Shown one piece after another: positions 9,010 through 16,654 of a stretch of DNA of 51,939 nucleotides. This DNA comes from Sulfurovum sp. (GTDB taxonomy: Bacteria > Campylobacterota > Campylobacteria > Campylobacterales > Sulfurovaceae). Location of the stretch: the NCBI GenBank assembly GCA_026990595.1, contig JALXCZ010000030.1:1-51939 (forward strand), written 5' to 3'. Under the pieces are notes generated by a model. The model saw only the letters and a program-made list of their open reading frames with translations, was not told the origin of the DNA and did no database searches. The stretch's first letter is position 1. Every line of letters begins with the position of its first letter. Both the position numbers and the translations under genes were made by a program.

Positions 9010-9695
9010 TCTCGCTGCTCGCTGTTCACTATCTCACCATCTTCCATAGATAATACTTTGCTTACAAAAGAGAGTCCTTCAAACAGAGGATCATGTGTAG
9101 CAACAATGACTGTTTTTCCCATAGCGTGCAAGGATTGGAGTATCTCTATGAATTTCAGTGAATTGGCTCTGTCCAGATTGGCAGTAGGTTCATCACAGAG
9201 AATAAGTTCAGGCTCATGAACAAGTGCTCTGGCAATGGCACAACGCTGTTTTTCTCCACCTGAAAGTGCTTTGACTTCTTGTGATGCTTTGTGTGAAATA
9301 GCTGCAAGTTTCATGCTTTTCTCTGCCATAACAGTGATGGTCTGCATGTCTAATCCAGAATTGATCAAGGGAACAATGACATTCTCTTCTACACTGAGTG
9401 ATTCTAAAAGATTAAAGTGTTGAAAAATAACACCAATCGTTTTAGCACGGTAGGCAGAAGCATGCAGATCAGGTAATTTAGAAATAAGTTCACCCTCTAC
9501 AACAATCTTTCCTGAGCTTGGTTTATCAAGCCCGGCAATCAGTGAAAGAAGTGTTGATTTTCCACTTCCACTTACCCCACTTAAAATAGCTACCTCACCC
9601 TTGTTTATATGCATATCAATAGACTTCAATGCTTCAAACGCCTGAGATGTTCCCTCATTATAAATTTTGCTAACACTGTTTAATTCAACCATCAT
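9006..9695 (-). CDS. ABC transporter ATP-binding protein (LolD/MacB type)
   Basis: A 229-residue ATPase with Walker A SGVSGSGKST, a Q-loop region FQHFNLLESLSVEENV, the signature LSGGEKQRCAIARAL, Walker B LILCDEPT and the switch His in ATHD. The sequence pattern is that of the LolD/FtsE/MacB group, which partners with FtsX-fold permeases and works by mechanotransmission rather than channel transport. It overlaps the permease gene upstream by four bases and the membrane-protein gene downstream by four. The C-terminal residues NSEQRE are encoded by a heptanucleotide-type repeat. Confidence 0.9.
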   Translation of the reverse strand: MMVELNSVSKIYNEGTSQAFEALKSIDMHINKGEVAILSGVSGSGKSTLLSLIAGLDKPSSGKIVVEGELISKLPDLHASAYRAKTIGVIFQHFNLLESLSVEENVIVPLINSGLDMQTITVMAEKSMKLAAISHKASQEVKALSGGEKQRCAIARALVHEPELILCDEPTANLDRANSLKFIEILQSLHAMGKTVIVATHDPLFEGLSFVSKVLSMEDGEIVNSEQRE

Positions 9696-10870
9696 AACAT
9701 CGCCTCTTTAGGTGGTGTCACTGCTATCTTCCATGCTGGTATGAGTACTGCTGCCAGAAAAGGCACGGCATAAAAAAGAAAAATAGAACCAAGGATACCA
9801 AATTTTATCACAGGTACAAAAGTAACATGATTTGCAAGATTGGCACTTCCAAGGAAAATATGATTAAGCAGTGGTGCATCAAGCATAAACACATAGAGGT
9901 ATGCCAAGACTACCCCCAATGTGAAACTTACCAGAACGATTACCAAATTTTCATAAAATTTTAATTTCAGAATATCTTTAATGCTCCATCCTACCGCACG
10001 TAAAATACCTATCTCTTTTCGTTCTGTAGAATAGACCATAGAGTAACGCTGATAAAGAATGAGCATAAATGTCACAATACTTACAAGATAAAGGATCAAA
10101 AAAAGTCCTCCTTTATAGTTGTAAAGATTTTCATACGCTTTTTTCACTGCTTTTTTATCGACTACCCTCACATCATAGAACATGAGATGCAGTTTGGTAA
10201 TAATATTGTCCCACTCTGCATCGTTGGGAACATTAAATGTAATATCTGTTACCTCACTCTCTTTCATACCAAAAATCTCTCGTGCAAGCTCTATAGGCAT
10301 AACAATCATATCATTATCTATGAGTGAAGCTTGATGAGGAAGTGTTTGGACGATATGCACTTTTTTAAATGTTCCCTTGGGTGTTTTAAATGTAAAATTC
10401 TTTTTAAAATAATGTGCCTCAAGAAAATGCTTTACTCCGTTACCTACAAGCATACTGTCTTGGGACAAGAAATTTTTTAAATCTATATTTTTCACCAAAG
10501 CTTGCAATGCCTGAGCATTTTGTTCATCAAAAAAATCAATACCAACCACTAAAAAACTCTTTTGGCGTGGTGTGAAAAAATAGCGTCCATAGACTCTGGA
10601 GGCTACGTGGGTGACACCATTGACCTCAAGTATTTTATCAATCCATGCTACGGGTGTGTTGGCAGGTTTTCCTGCCTGTATGCGAGTCACCGTAAAATCT
10701 CCCTGCTTGTCTAATGTAGAGAGCAGAGAATCTTGCAATGAAGAAGAGAGAAAAAGTACACTGCTTAAAAGAAAAATAATAATGACAGAGATGAGTACTG
10801 CACCCATATGTTTACTTTTTTGTTTAAACAGCAGGAGCGTTAAAAAGTGTAAGAAAGCACTATTTTTCAT
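9692..10870 (-). CDS. ABC transporter permease, MacB/FtsX family
   Basis: About 392 residues: one N-terminal membrane segment, a large periplasmic domain (roughly residues 45-255), then three C-terminal membrane segments. This is the topology of MacB/LolC/LolE permeases. The ERKEIGILRAVGWS segment is the coupling helix region typical of FtsX-fold proteins. An ATG at 10870 with a GGA upstream is preferred over the TTG two codons earlier. It partners with the ATPase just downstream. The cargo is unknown; in this cluster, lipoproteins or copper-loaded periplasmic carriers are possible (inference). Confidence 0.88.
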   Translation of the reverse strand: MKNSAFLHFLTLLLFKQKSKHMGAVLISVIIIFLLSSVLFLSSSLQDSLLSTLDKQGDFTVTRIQAGKPANTPVAWIDKILEVNGVTHVASRVYGRYFFTPRQKSFLVVGIDFFDEQNAQALQALVKNIDLKNFLSQDSMLVGNGVKHFLEAHYFKKNFTFKTPKGTFKKVHIVQTLPHQASLIDNDMIVMPIELAREIFGMKESEVTDITFNVPNDAEWDNIITKLHLMFYDVRVVDKKAVKKAYENLYNYKGGLFLILYLVSIVTFMLILYQRYSMVYSTERKEIGILRAVGWSIKDILKLKFYENLVIVLVSFTLGVVLAYLYVFMLDAPLLNHIFLGSANLANHVTFVPVIKFGILGSIFLFYAVPFLAAVLIPAWKIAVTPPKEAML

Positions 10871-11114
10871 AGACAAAATCCATTCTGTTTATTGGCTGCA
10901 TCTGAGGATATGCAGGGTTTGAAGCTGTTTCATAAAAAAGTATTCTTGGTTCATAATAAGCTACGCTCAAGGAAGGTATAGAAAACTGTGTTAAAGCGGT
11001 TATCTTCTGATTTGCTTCTTGCAATACTTCTCTGTCATAACTAAGATAATGTCCTGCCATAAAAATAACAGACAATACCAGTAGCATTACCAGTGCAAAA
11101 AAAGGCTTGATCAT
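10860..11114 (-). CDS. Small membrane-anchored protein of unknown function
   Basis: An 84-residue protein with one N-terminal hydrophobic segment (about residues 4-23), then a mostly polar part with several Tyr and Pro, likely exposed to the periplasm. I recognise no domain. It is followed with an 11-base overlap by the ABC permease and directly abuts the NosL-like gene upstream, so it belongs to the same operon. It may be an accessory subunit of the transporter; this rests on position alone. Confidence 0.55.
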   Translation of the reverse strand: MIKPFFALVMLLVLSVIFMAGHYLSYDREVLQEANQKITALTQFSIPSLSVAYYEPRILFYETASNPAYPQMQPINRMDFVYEK

Positions 11115-11789
11115 TTACTGTTCTATCCCGTCTAATGCCATAACCATAGCATCGGTAATTTCATTAAATCTTACGATCTTTTTACCATGATGTTCAGTCA
11201 TGAATGTCTGGGCACTTTTTTTATCCTTAAAGGCTATAAGTTCATGTCCCATCGGTCCAAATACATCTGCATCCAACACATAAAATGCTTCTTTTGCAGG
11301 GATCTCATCTATGGTGTAGTAGTCACTGACGATCATCTTGGAAATATGACTGCGGTCATAGGGAAAATCTCCATCAAAGATATAGTATTTCATCATATCT
11401 TTTACACCGTCAAAATAGTACACTTTTCCATCATGTTTCATCATTGCAGCCCATTTTGGATATTTGGAAACGAACATACCGCATACTGGACATTTTGCAT
11501 CATCAGGAACTACTAAATGCTGACTGTTCTCTTTAATGCTTCCCTGCTGTAGATAATAGGCTACTGCTTCCAGTTTGTCAGGAGAGAGATGTTTACAAGA
11601 TCCGGAAGAACGGATCTTTTTTTCAATTGTTTCAATATCACCTGTAACATGAGGAAGCTTACTTTGCTCACACATCACCTTGACAATACGTTCCCCTTTT
11701 TGTGCAAGTTTCATTGCTTTGATAGCATTACTCTCATCTGCAAAAAGAGATACCAGACTCCATAATGCTATAAAAATAATTTTTACCAT
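11115..11789 (-). CDS. NosL-domain protein with an N-terminal two-cysteine mini-domain
   Basis: About 224 residues: a signal peptide (about residues 1-17), a ~50-residue segment with Cys40 and Cys65 ending in CKHLSPDKLEAVAYYL, then a NosL-like domain starting at CPVCGM (Cys100, Cys103, Met105) with YYFDGVKDMMKYY and the VFGPMGHELIAF segment. The mini-domain resembles the C-terminal part of the protein encoded at 11941-12678. A second ATG at 11789 has better spacing to the AAGGG site than the one at 11795. Periplasmic Cu(I) handling is the family-based guess. First gene of the ABC block. Confidence 0.75.
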   Translation of the reverse strand: MVKIIFIALWSLVSLFADESNAIKAMKLAQKGERIVKVMCEQSKLPHVTGDIETIEKKIRSSGSCKHLSPDKLEAVAYYLQQGSIKENSQHLVVPDDAKCPVCGMFVSKYPKWAAMMKHDGKVYYFDGVKDMMKYYIFDGDFPYDRSHISKMIVSDYYTIDEIPAKEAFYVLDADVFGPMGHELIAFKDKKSAQTFMTEHHGKKIVRFNEITDAMVMALDGIEQ

Positions 11790-11806
11790 GTTCATTTCCC
11801 TTGTGG

Positions 11807-11828
11807 GGTGTTGTCACGCGACAACACC
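11807..11828. repeat. GGTGTTGTC-ACGC-GACAACACC palindrome
   Basis: A perfect 9-bp inverted repeat with a four-base loop in the gap 11790-11940 between two NosL-like genes. It belongs to the same family as the palindromes near and inside murD (28959-29358). Here it sits just upstream of the NosL-like gene on the minus strand, so it could affect read-through between the two parts of the cluster. Confidence 0.75.
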
Positions 11829-11862
11829 ATCAATATATAATTTTGTATCTCTTTGAATTATC

Positions 11863-11931
11863 AGTGTTGTAAGGGTACAAATATTAAAATGCAGTGCAAG
11901 CAAAGCACTAAATGCTGAGTCATACAACACT
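11863..11931. other. Nested inverted repeats downstream of the NosL-like gene at 11941
   Basis: AGTGTTGTA (11863-11871) pairs perfectly with TACAACACT (11923-11931). Inside lies a second stem, AGTGC with GCACT, separated by seven bases. The structure follows the stop codon at 11941 on the minus strand. It may be a terminator or attenuator; no clear U-run is present. Confidence 0.5.
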
Positions 11932-11940
11932 CTATGCACA

Positions 11941-12678
11941 TTATCTGTTTTTCAGATACAATCCAACAGCCTGTAATTGTTTGCCGTTCAACCCCTTACA
12001 AAGTTCATTACTTACAATGAATGCTTTTGCTTCAGCAGTAGAAGCAAACTTCTTATCGGTTTTCTGACACATTTTAGCATACATCATTTTCCCTTTTTGA
12101 GCCATCATTGCCTGTTTTTTAGCAATCATCTGACTGTCTTTGGCAAACTCTGCTTTGGCTGCTTTAAGTGCTCCATTAAAGTCTGTCACCTTACCACCGT
12201 TTGCTTTGGCAAAAGCTTCTGCATCTACTTTTTTTGCAAACGCATATTTACTAACAGCTGACATTGTCCCTTTTTTACGACTTCCCACTACGTATATTGC
12301 TTTCTCTACTGGGATGAACTTCAGTGTTGTTACATCTACCACTTTCATTTCTGTAAGCTTGGTACCTTTTTGCAGATCTTCTGCCAAACAGTGAAGAGAA
12401 CAATACTGCTTCACTTTACCATTAATAGTAGCTGCATGATTTGTTTTATAAAACATTGGAAGTGTCATACCACACTCAGGACAAAAGGCTTTTGCTTTTC
12501 CATCTTGCAGGAGTGTCGCTTTTTCTTTAGAAACAGACTGGAACATTTTCATCATTTTCTTAGGCATAGCAGATACCTTCATCGCTCCCCCACATTTTCC
12601 GGGTGCACACTTCATTTCAGCGTGTGAAAAACTTACCATAGTCCCCAATACCAACACAGCCAATAACAGTTTTTTCAT
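11941..12678 (-). CDS. Secreted NosL-like protein with extra cysteines and C-terminal mini-domain
   Basis: A 245-residue protein with a clear signal peptide ending around HAE (residues 19-21). After a Met/Lys-rich stretch with CAPGKC come CPECGM (Cys66, Cys69, Met71) and YCSLHC, giving a Cys-rich NosL-like core. The last 50 residues carry Cys204 and Cys227 and end CKGLNGKQLQAVGLYL, matching the N-terminal mini-domain of the protein at 11115-11789. The Met- and Cys-rich composition suits copper binding (inference). AAGGA precedes the ATG. A perfect 11-bp tandem repeat lies 38-59 bases upstream, so it probably has its own promoter. Confidence 0.75.
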   Translation of the reverse strand: MKKLLLAVLVLGTMVSFSHAEMKCAPGKCGGAMKVSAMPKKMMKMFQSVSKEKATLLQDGKAKAFCPECGMTLPMFYKTNHAATINGKVKQYCSLHCLAEDLQKGTKLTEMKVVDVTTLKFIPVEKAIYVVGSRKKGTMSAVSKYAFAKKVDAEAFAKANGGKVTDFNGALKAAKAEFAKDSQMIAKKQAMMAQKGKMMYAKMCQKTDKKFASTAEAKAFIVSNELCKGLNGKQLQAVGLYLKNR

Positions 12679-12715
12679 TTTGTATCCTTATATTTTTAAT
12701 AATTTATCATAATAC

Positions 12716-12737
12716 ATTAGTGTTAAATTAGTGTTAA
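12716..12737 (-). promoter_or_regulatory. 11-bp tandem repeat TTAACACTAAT x2, possible OmpR/PhoB-type site
   Basis: On the minus strand TTAACACTAAT occurs twice in tandem without a gap, i.e. one helical turn apart, as in binding sites of OmpR/PhoB-type regulators. It lies 38-59 bases before the ATG of the NosL-like gene. A related pair is found next to the nosZ FNR box (23509-23530), and the OmpR-family regulator at 24406-25059 is a candidate to bind both. The link is inference. Confidence 0.5.
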
Positions 12738-12745
12738 GGAATCCT

Positions 12746-13267
12746 CTAATAAAGTCTATGTATCTCTTCAAGCATATTATCTACAGTAATATCATCCCCA
12801 TGGGACTCTAAAAAATCAGTCAAATATTTTTCAGAGGCTTCCATACCTCCCTCTTTCTCTACTTCAACCAGTTTTTTATAAATAGGATCAAGTACATTAG
12901 TCACATGTTTGGAGATCTTTTTTCTTGAAGCTTTGTAACCTGTGGCATGACCATTCTCATCTTTAATGACTTCAAAATCTGTAAACACCCAATAGTATCT
13001 TCCGTCTTTTGCCAGATTTTTAACAGCTGCAACAAAATTATGTCCGTTTTCTATACGATTCCAAAGTATTTTAAAGAGTATTTTAGGCATATCCGGATGG
13101 CGGACAATGCTATGTGGTTGCCCGATCAGTTCCTCTTTGGTATATCTGGAAATTTCTGCAAAATAGTCATTGACATAGGTAATAATCCCCTTAAGATCGG
13201 TATCACTCTCTATATACACATTGTTTTTGAGTTCAATCTCTTCATTCATAGGTTCTGGTCTTTTCAT
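12746..13267 (-). CDS. PAS-domain redox/energy sensor protein (Aer/CetB-like)
   Basis: A 173-residue soluble protein with a single PAS domain. The segments DTDLKGIITYVNDYFAEIS, GQPHSIVRHPDMP and KNLAKDGRYYWV closely follow the N-terminal FAD-binding PAS of Aer, the aerotaxis receptor. No membrane, HAMP or methyl-accepting domain is present, as in Campylobacter CetB, where PAS protein and signalling protein are separate. The remainder is a helical tail. It sits between two NosL-like genes on the same strand, 11 bases after one of them. It may sense respiratory status for taxis or control; partner unknown. Confidence 0.8.
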   Translation of the reverse strand: MKRPEPMNEEIELKNNVYIESDTDLKGIITYVNDYFAEISRYTKEELIGQPHSIVRHPDMPKILFKILWNRIENGHNFVAAVKNLAKDGRYYWVFTDFEVIKDENGHATGYKASRKKISKHVTNVLDPIYKKLVEVEKEGGMEASEKYLTDFLESHGDDITVDNMLEEIHRLY

Positions 13268-13278
13268 TTTTTTTCCTT

Positions 13279-13794
13279 TTACATATCTAGGTAACGTAAT
13301 AAACCTGCTGTAATTTTAGAATATGGCAACAGTTTGGTACCACCATGCTTCATCATAAACAGCTTTGCATTAGTCTCAGACACAAACGGAATGAGGTCAT
13401 CTCCATGAGGCCCTACAACTCTACTTCCAAACACATAAAGCGCTTGTTTGGCATCTGCTTTCTCTCCGGTGAGATAATCTTTTATATAGATCTTATCAAT
13501 AGGTGCTTCAAGAAGATTTCGTTTAAGAAAATAGTCCTGATGTAGATAGACCTGCATCATAGATTTTACTGAAATAAATTCTGCTTTATGTCCATTCTTA
13601 AGCAAGGCATTGGTATGCCATTTTGGATACTTACTTAAAGGGATATCAAACATAGGATCAAGCTTTTGTTGCAATTGTGTGATCTTTCCTGTAAAAGGTT
13701 GGACAGGTTGCACAGGTTTTGCCTTAAAAGGCTTTGGTGTTTCTGCCATTAGCAGAGCACCAAAAGTAATTAATACGATAAATTTTTTCATCAT
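13279..13794 (-). CDS. Secreted NosL paralogue lacking the CxxC motif
   Basis: A 171-residue protein with a signal peptide (about residues 1-17) and a Pro/Lys-rich linker. The core SKYPKWHTNALLKNGHKAEF...VYLHQDYF...KQALYVFGSRVVGPHGDDLIPF lines up with the NosL-like protein at 11115-11789 (SKYPKWAAMMKHDGKVYYF...FGPMGHELIAF). Where that protein has CPVCGM, this one has a Cys-free MFDIPL stretch; the whole protein has no Cys. It therefore cannot bind copper through the usual site and may be structural, regulatory or use Met/His. It lies six bases after nosY. Confidence 0.7.
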   Translation of the reverse strand: MMKKFIVLITFGALLMAETPKPFKAKPVQPVQPFTGKITQLQQKLDPMFDIPLSKYPKWHTNALLKNGHKAEFISVKSMMQVYLHQDYFLKRNLLEAPIDKIYIKDYLTGEKADAKQALYVFGSRVVGPHGDDLIPFVSETNAKLFMMKHGGTKLLPYSKITAGLLRYLDM

Positions 13795-13800
13795 TTTTCC

Positions 13801-14628
13801 TTATAAAAGATCTTTTTTTCTAAAGGCAATATAGCCTATATAAGAGAGTAATAATCCTATCACAATAGGGTAAACAAAGGCATAGACGATCAACCATGTT
13901 GAACCTAGTGTATCAAGAAGATAGTAAGCAACCGGACCAATCACTGTCAACTCAGGGTCAAACAATGAAATTGCTCCGATGCGGAATACCTCTATGGGGT
14001 TGAGCATTGCCAGCGTGATCACAACGTCATCACTTACTCTATTTTGCAGCATCAAGCCCATAAGTGCAATATCGATAAATGCCAACAAAACAATCCAGAC
14101 AACAAATGAAGCCCCTAATGCAATATCAGTTGATTTAAGTATAGTGGAAAGGAAAAATGCCAATCCTAAAAAGACAAAACTTAGAGAAAAAAGGAGTGCT
14201 GAGTAAAGAAATATCATCTTCCATGGAAGTACACCACCTTTAAGCATACCAAATACTACCCCCAGTATCAATGCTAAAAATACTGGTAGAAAAACAGTAG
14301 AAAAACGCCCAAGCATTTTCCCCCAGTAGTAGTCTTTCAAAGAGACAGGAAAAGAGAGCATATACTCTAAGACATTACTCTCTCTGTCTCCCGAGATAGA
14401 TTTTACTGTGGTAATCAATATAAAAATAGGCAAGATAATAATCGTTACCTGTATAAAGATAAGTAGTGTACGGCTAAGCCCCGTAAATCCCATTACCACA
14501 GAGTCTGAAACACCGGTAATAAAAAAGAGTGCCATTAAACCACCAAAGACTACAGAATACACATAAAACCATTTTGAACGTAAAGACTCCTTGACATCCA
14601 AATATGCAATCAATAAAAGATTTTTCAT
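13801..14628 (-). CDS. nosY: NosY, ABC-type permease for NosZ copper-site maturation
   Basis: A 275-residue permease with about six membrane segments of the ABC-2/NosY type (KSISGDRESNVLEYMLSFPVSLKDYYWGKMLGR is a hallmark region). With NosF and NosD it forms the NosDFY complex, which supports CuZ assembly in NosZ. Its ATG overlaps the nosL stop as TAATG, indicating coupled translation. In Wolinella the order is F-Y-L; here it is F-L-Y. Confidence 0.92.
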   Translation of the reverse strand: MKNLLLIAYLDVKESLRSKWFYVYSVVFGGLMALFFITGVSDSVVMGFTGLSRTLLIFIQVTIIILPIFILITTVKSISGDRESNVLEYMLSFPVSLKDYYWGKMLGRFSTVFLPVFLALILGVVFGMLKGGVLPWKMIFLYSALLFSLSFVFLGLAFFLSTILKSTDIALGASFVVWIVLLAFIDIALMGLMLQNRVSDDVVITLAMLNPIEVFRIGAISLFDPELTVIGPVAYYLLDTLGSTWLIVYAFVYPIVIGLLLSYIGYIAFRKKDLL

Positions 14629-15098
14629 TAATACGCCTTCACTTTTGTTGAATTTTCTTTCTCTATCTCTACTATTTTTTTAGCTACATAAGGGTAATCA
14701 AATACCTTATTCCCTTTGGGAAGTGTTGCATCAGAATAGGCTGCAAAACCATAGGCCATAGGCGTAATGGCATCATTTACATATTTTGCTTTTCTAGCAT
14801 CCATCCATACACCTGTTTTGGCATCGGTGATCCAAATAATCGCCTGATCTGCCCAAGGAATTTTCTCTTCTTTTAACCACAGTACTGCACAGCCAAGATC
14901 ATCAAATTTATAATCTTTTCCTGTTTTTGGGTCAATAATCTGTACTGCAAATTTACGCTCACTGATTGCCATTTTGCAGCGTTCACACATATCCCTGTCC
15001 CAGTGCATCTTCTCTACACCACCAATAGGTTTTTTTTCACATCCCGAAAATCCAAAGAGAAGGAGAAGCGTTAAAAAAAGAAAACTAAATCTTTTCAT
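14628..15098 (-). CDS. nosL: NosL, copper chaperone lipoprotein
   Basis: A 156-residue lipoprotein: lipobox FSGC after a hydrophobic signal, then CERCKM (the Cu(I) site), YKFDDLGCAVLWL and PMAYGFAAYS, all typical of NosL. It delivers Cu(I) toward NosZ, probably through NosDFY. ATG at 15098 with AAAGG nine bases upstream is preferred over a TTG two codons earlier. It overlaps the end of nosF by 14 bases and the start of nosY by one. This is the canonical NosL of the five NosL-like proteins here. Confidence 0.93.
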   Translation of the reverse strand: MKRFSFLFLTLLLLFGFSGCEKKPIGGVEKMHWDRDMCERCKMAISERKFAVQIIDPKTGKDYKFDDLGCAVLWLKEEKIPWADQAIIWITDAKTGVWMDARKAKYVNDAITPMAYGFAAYSDATLPKGNKVFDYPYVAKKIVEIEKENSTKVKAY

Positions 15099-15726
15099 CT
15101 TCAACTACCTTTCCCAAATCCATATAGATTTGTCGATTAACCAGACCTTCTATCTCATCTAAACGGTGGGTAATAAAAAGCGTAGAACATGAAGGATCTA
15201 TCTCTGTAAGTAACTCATAGAACTTCTCTCTGCCTTTAGGATCAAGGTTTGCTGTGGGCTCATCGAAAATAAGCAAATTACTTTTTTTAGACAGGGCAAT
15301 AGCAATAAGAAGTTTCTGTTTCATACCGCCTGAAAGTTTAAAGAATGGTTTATTTAACTGATTTTTCAAATCCAAATCCATTCTCTCTGATTCTAAAAAT
15401 ATTTTTTCTCTGGAAATAGCAGAGCTTTTCTCTACAAAAGAAAGCAACTCTTCGATACTCAGCTTTACAGGAGGAGGCAATTGGGGAATAAAACTGATAT
15501 GTTTCAGCACATCTACCCTGTTTTTTATGGGATCCGCTCCATTTACCCGAATCTCTCCACTGTCTATGTGGTAAAATCCAAGTAAAGCACGTACAATAGT
15601 CGTCTTCCCTGCACCATTTGGACCCATCATCGCAATGCGATCACCCTGATTAATCATTAAATTTACATTGTCAAGTACTTTAGTACCCATAAAACTTTTA
15701 GTTACATCTTTTGCAACAGCTAACAT
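15085..15726 (-). CDS. nosF: NosF, ABC transporter ATPase
   Basis: A 213-residue ATPase with Walker A GPNGAGKTT, the signature LSGGMKQKLLIAIAL, Walker B LLIFDEPT and switch His in FITHR. It powers the NosDFY complex for NosZ maturation. It begins directly after the nosH stop and overlaps nosL downstream. Length is short but complete for the group. Confidence 0.93.
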   Translation of the reverse strand: MLAVAKDVTKSFMGTKVLDNVNLMINQGDRIAMMGPNGAGKTTIVRALLGFYHIDSGEIRVNGADPIKNRVDVLKHISFIPQLPPPVKLSIEELLSFVEKSSAISREKIFLESERMDLDLKNQLNKPFFKLSGGMKQKLLIAIALSKKSNLLIFDEPTANLDPKGREKFYELLTEIDPSCSTLFITHRLDEIEGLVNRQIYMDLGKVVEDEKI

Positions 15727-16638
15727 CTATACCAAATCCTTCAATCTAAATTCATAGTTATATGCATCTGTATGACACACATCAAAACATCTACCACACA
15801 TGGTGCAGTCTCCATTAACAACCAACTGTGTCTCTATCCCTTTTTCTGCACGTTCTTTATCATGTTTAGGTTTAATAAATTCAAGTACATGGTCTTCAAA
15901 ACAAGCATTTAGACAGGCACCACAGTGGTCACATTTGTTCATATCCCATTTTACTTTTGTCATACTGACCCAGCCTAGCATATTGTAGGTAGTTCCTACA
16001 GGACAGACATATTTACACCATGCTCTTCTGGAGTAGAATATCTCTATACCAAGCACGACAAAAACCCAAATAAATGCCAAACTCCACCCATATGTAATAG
16101 CTCTGCTTAAATACCCAATAGGGTTTATCACTTCAAAGACAAGATAGCTGTCTATAGCCGCGGCAACAAGGAAAATAATCCAAAAAACAAAACGTATATT
16201 AGGATTAAACTTATGTTCTTTGATGATCTTTCTACGTATAAGTATCTGGTGGATACGTTCTCCTATTTCACTGAGAAAACCATAAGGGCAAACCCAGGAA
16301 CAATAAGCTTTCCCGCCTACAAGAAAATAAAAAACGATCAGCGTTACACTTCCGATGATCACATTAATGTGAAAATGATGTTCCGCTGCGAAGATCTCAA
16401 GTGCCGTAAAAGGATCAATCAGATGGAAGCCGAAAAGTCGTGAACCGTTCAATGTCCCTTCAAGCATCTGTATATCAATATGGAATGAAAGAAAAAAGAG
16501 CAAATTGATAATAAAAATACTCAACCATCTCCATGCTCTTATCGTAAGTCTGAACTTACCCTCTTTGGTTTTGTAGTACAGTGTGCTTAACAAAGAGGCA
16601 TTCACAATCTCCTTGATGCTGCTGTTATATCTATCCAT
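15727..16638 (-). CDS. nosH: NosH, polytopic membrane iron-sulfur protein (NapH-like)
   Basis: A 303-residue protein with about four to five membrane segments, two CxxxCP motifs (CSWVCPYG and CKYVCPVG) and two 4Fe-4S ferredoxin motifs (CDHCGACLNAC and CTMCGRCFDVC) in the C-terminal cytoplasmic part. This is the NapH/NosH fold. With NosG it is proposed to form a menaquinol-oxidising module feeding the cytochromes of the Nos pathway. It follows nosC2 by 16 bases. Confidence 0.92.
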   Translation of the reverse strand: MDRYNSSIKEIVNASLLSTLYYKTKEGKFRLTIRAWRWLSIFIINLLFFLSFHIDIQMLEGTLNGSRLFGFHLIDPFTALEIFAAEHHFHINVIIGSVTLIVFYFLVGGKAYCSWVCPYGFLSEIGERIHQILIRRKIIKEHKFNPNIRFVFWIIFLVAAAIDSYLVFEVINPIGYLSRAITYGWSLAFIWVFVVLGIEIFYSRRAWCKYVCPVGTTYNMLGWVSMTKVKWDMNKCDHCGACLNACFEDHVLEFIKPKHDKERAEKGIETQLVVNGDCTMCGRCFDVCHTDAYNYEFRLKDLV

Positions 16639-16654
16639 CTCTTATCCTTTCAGC

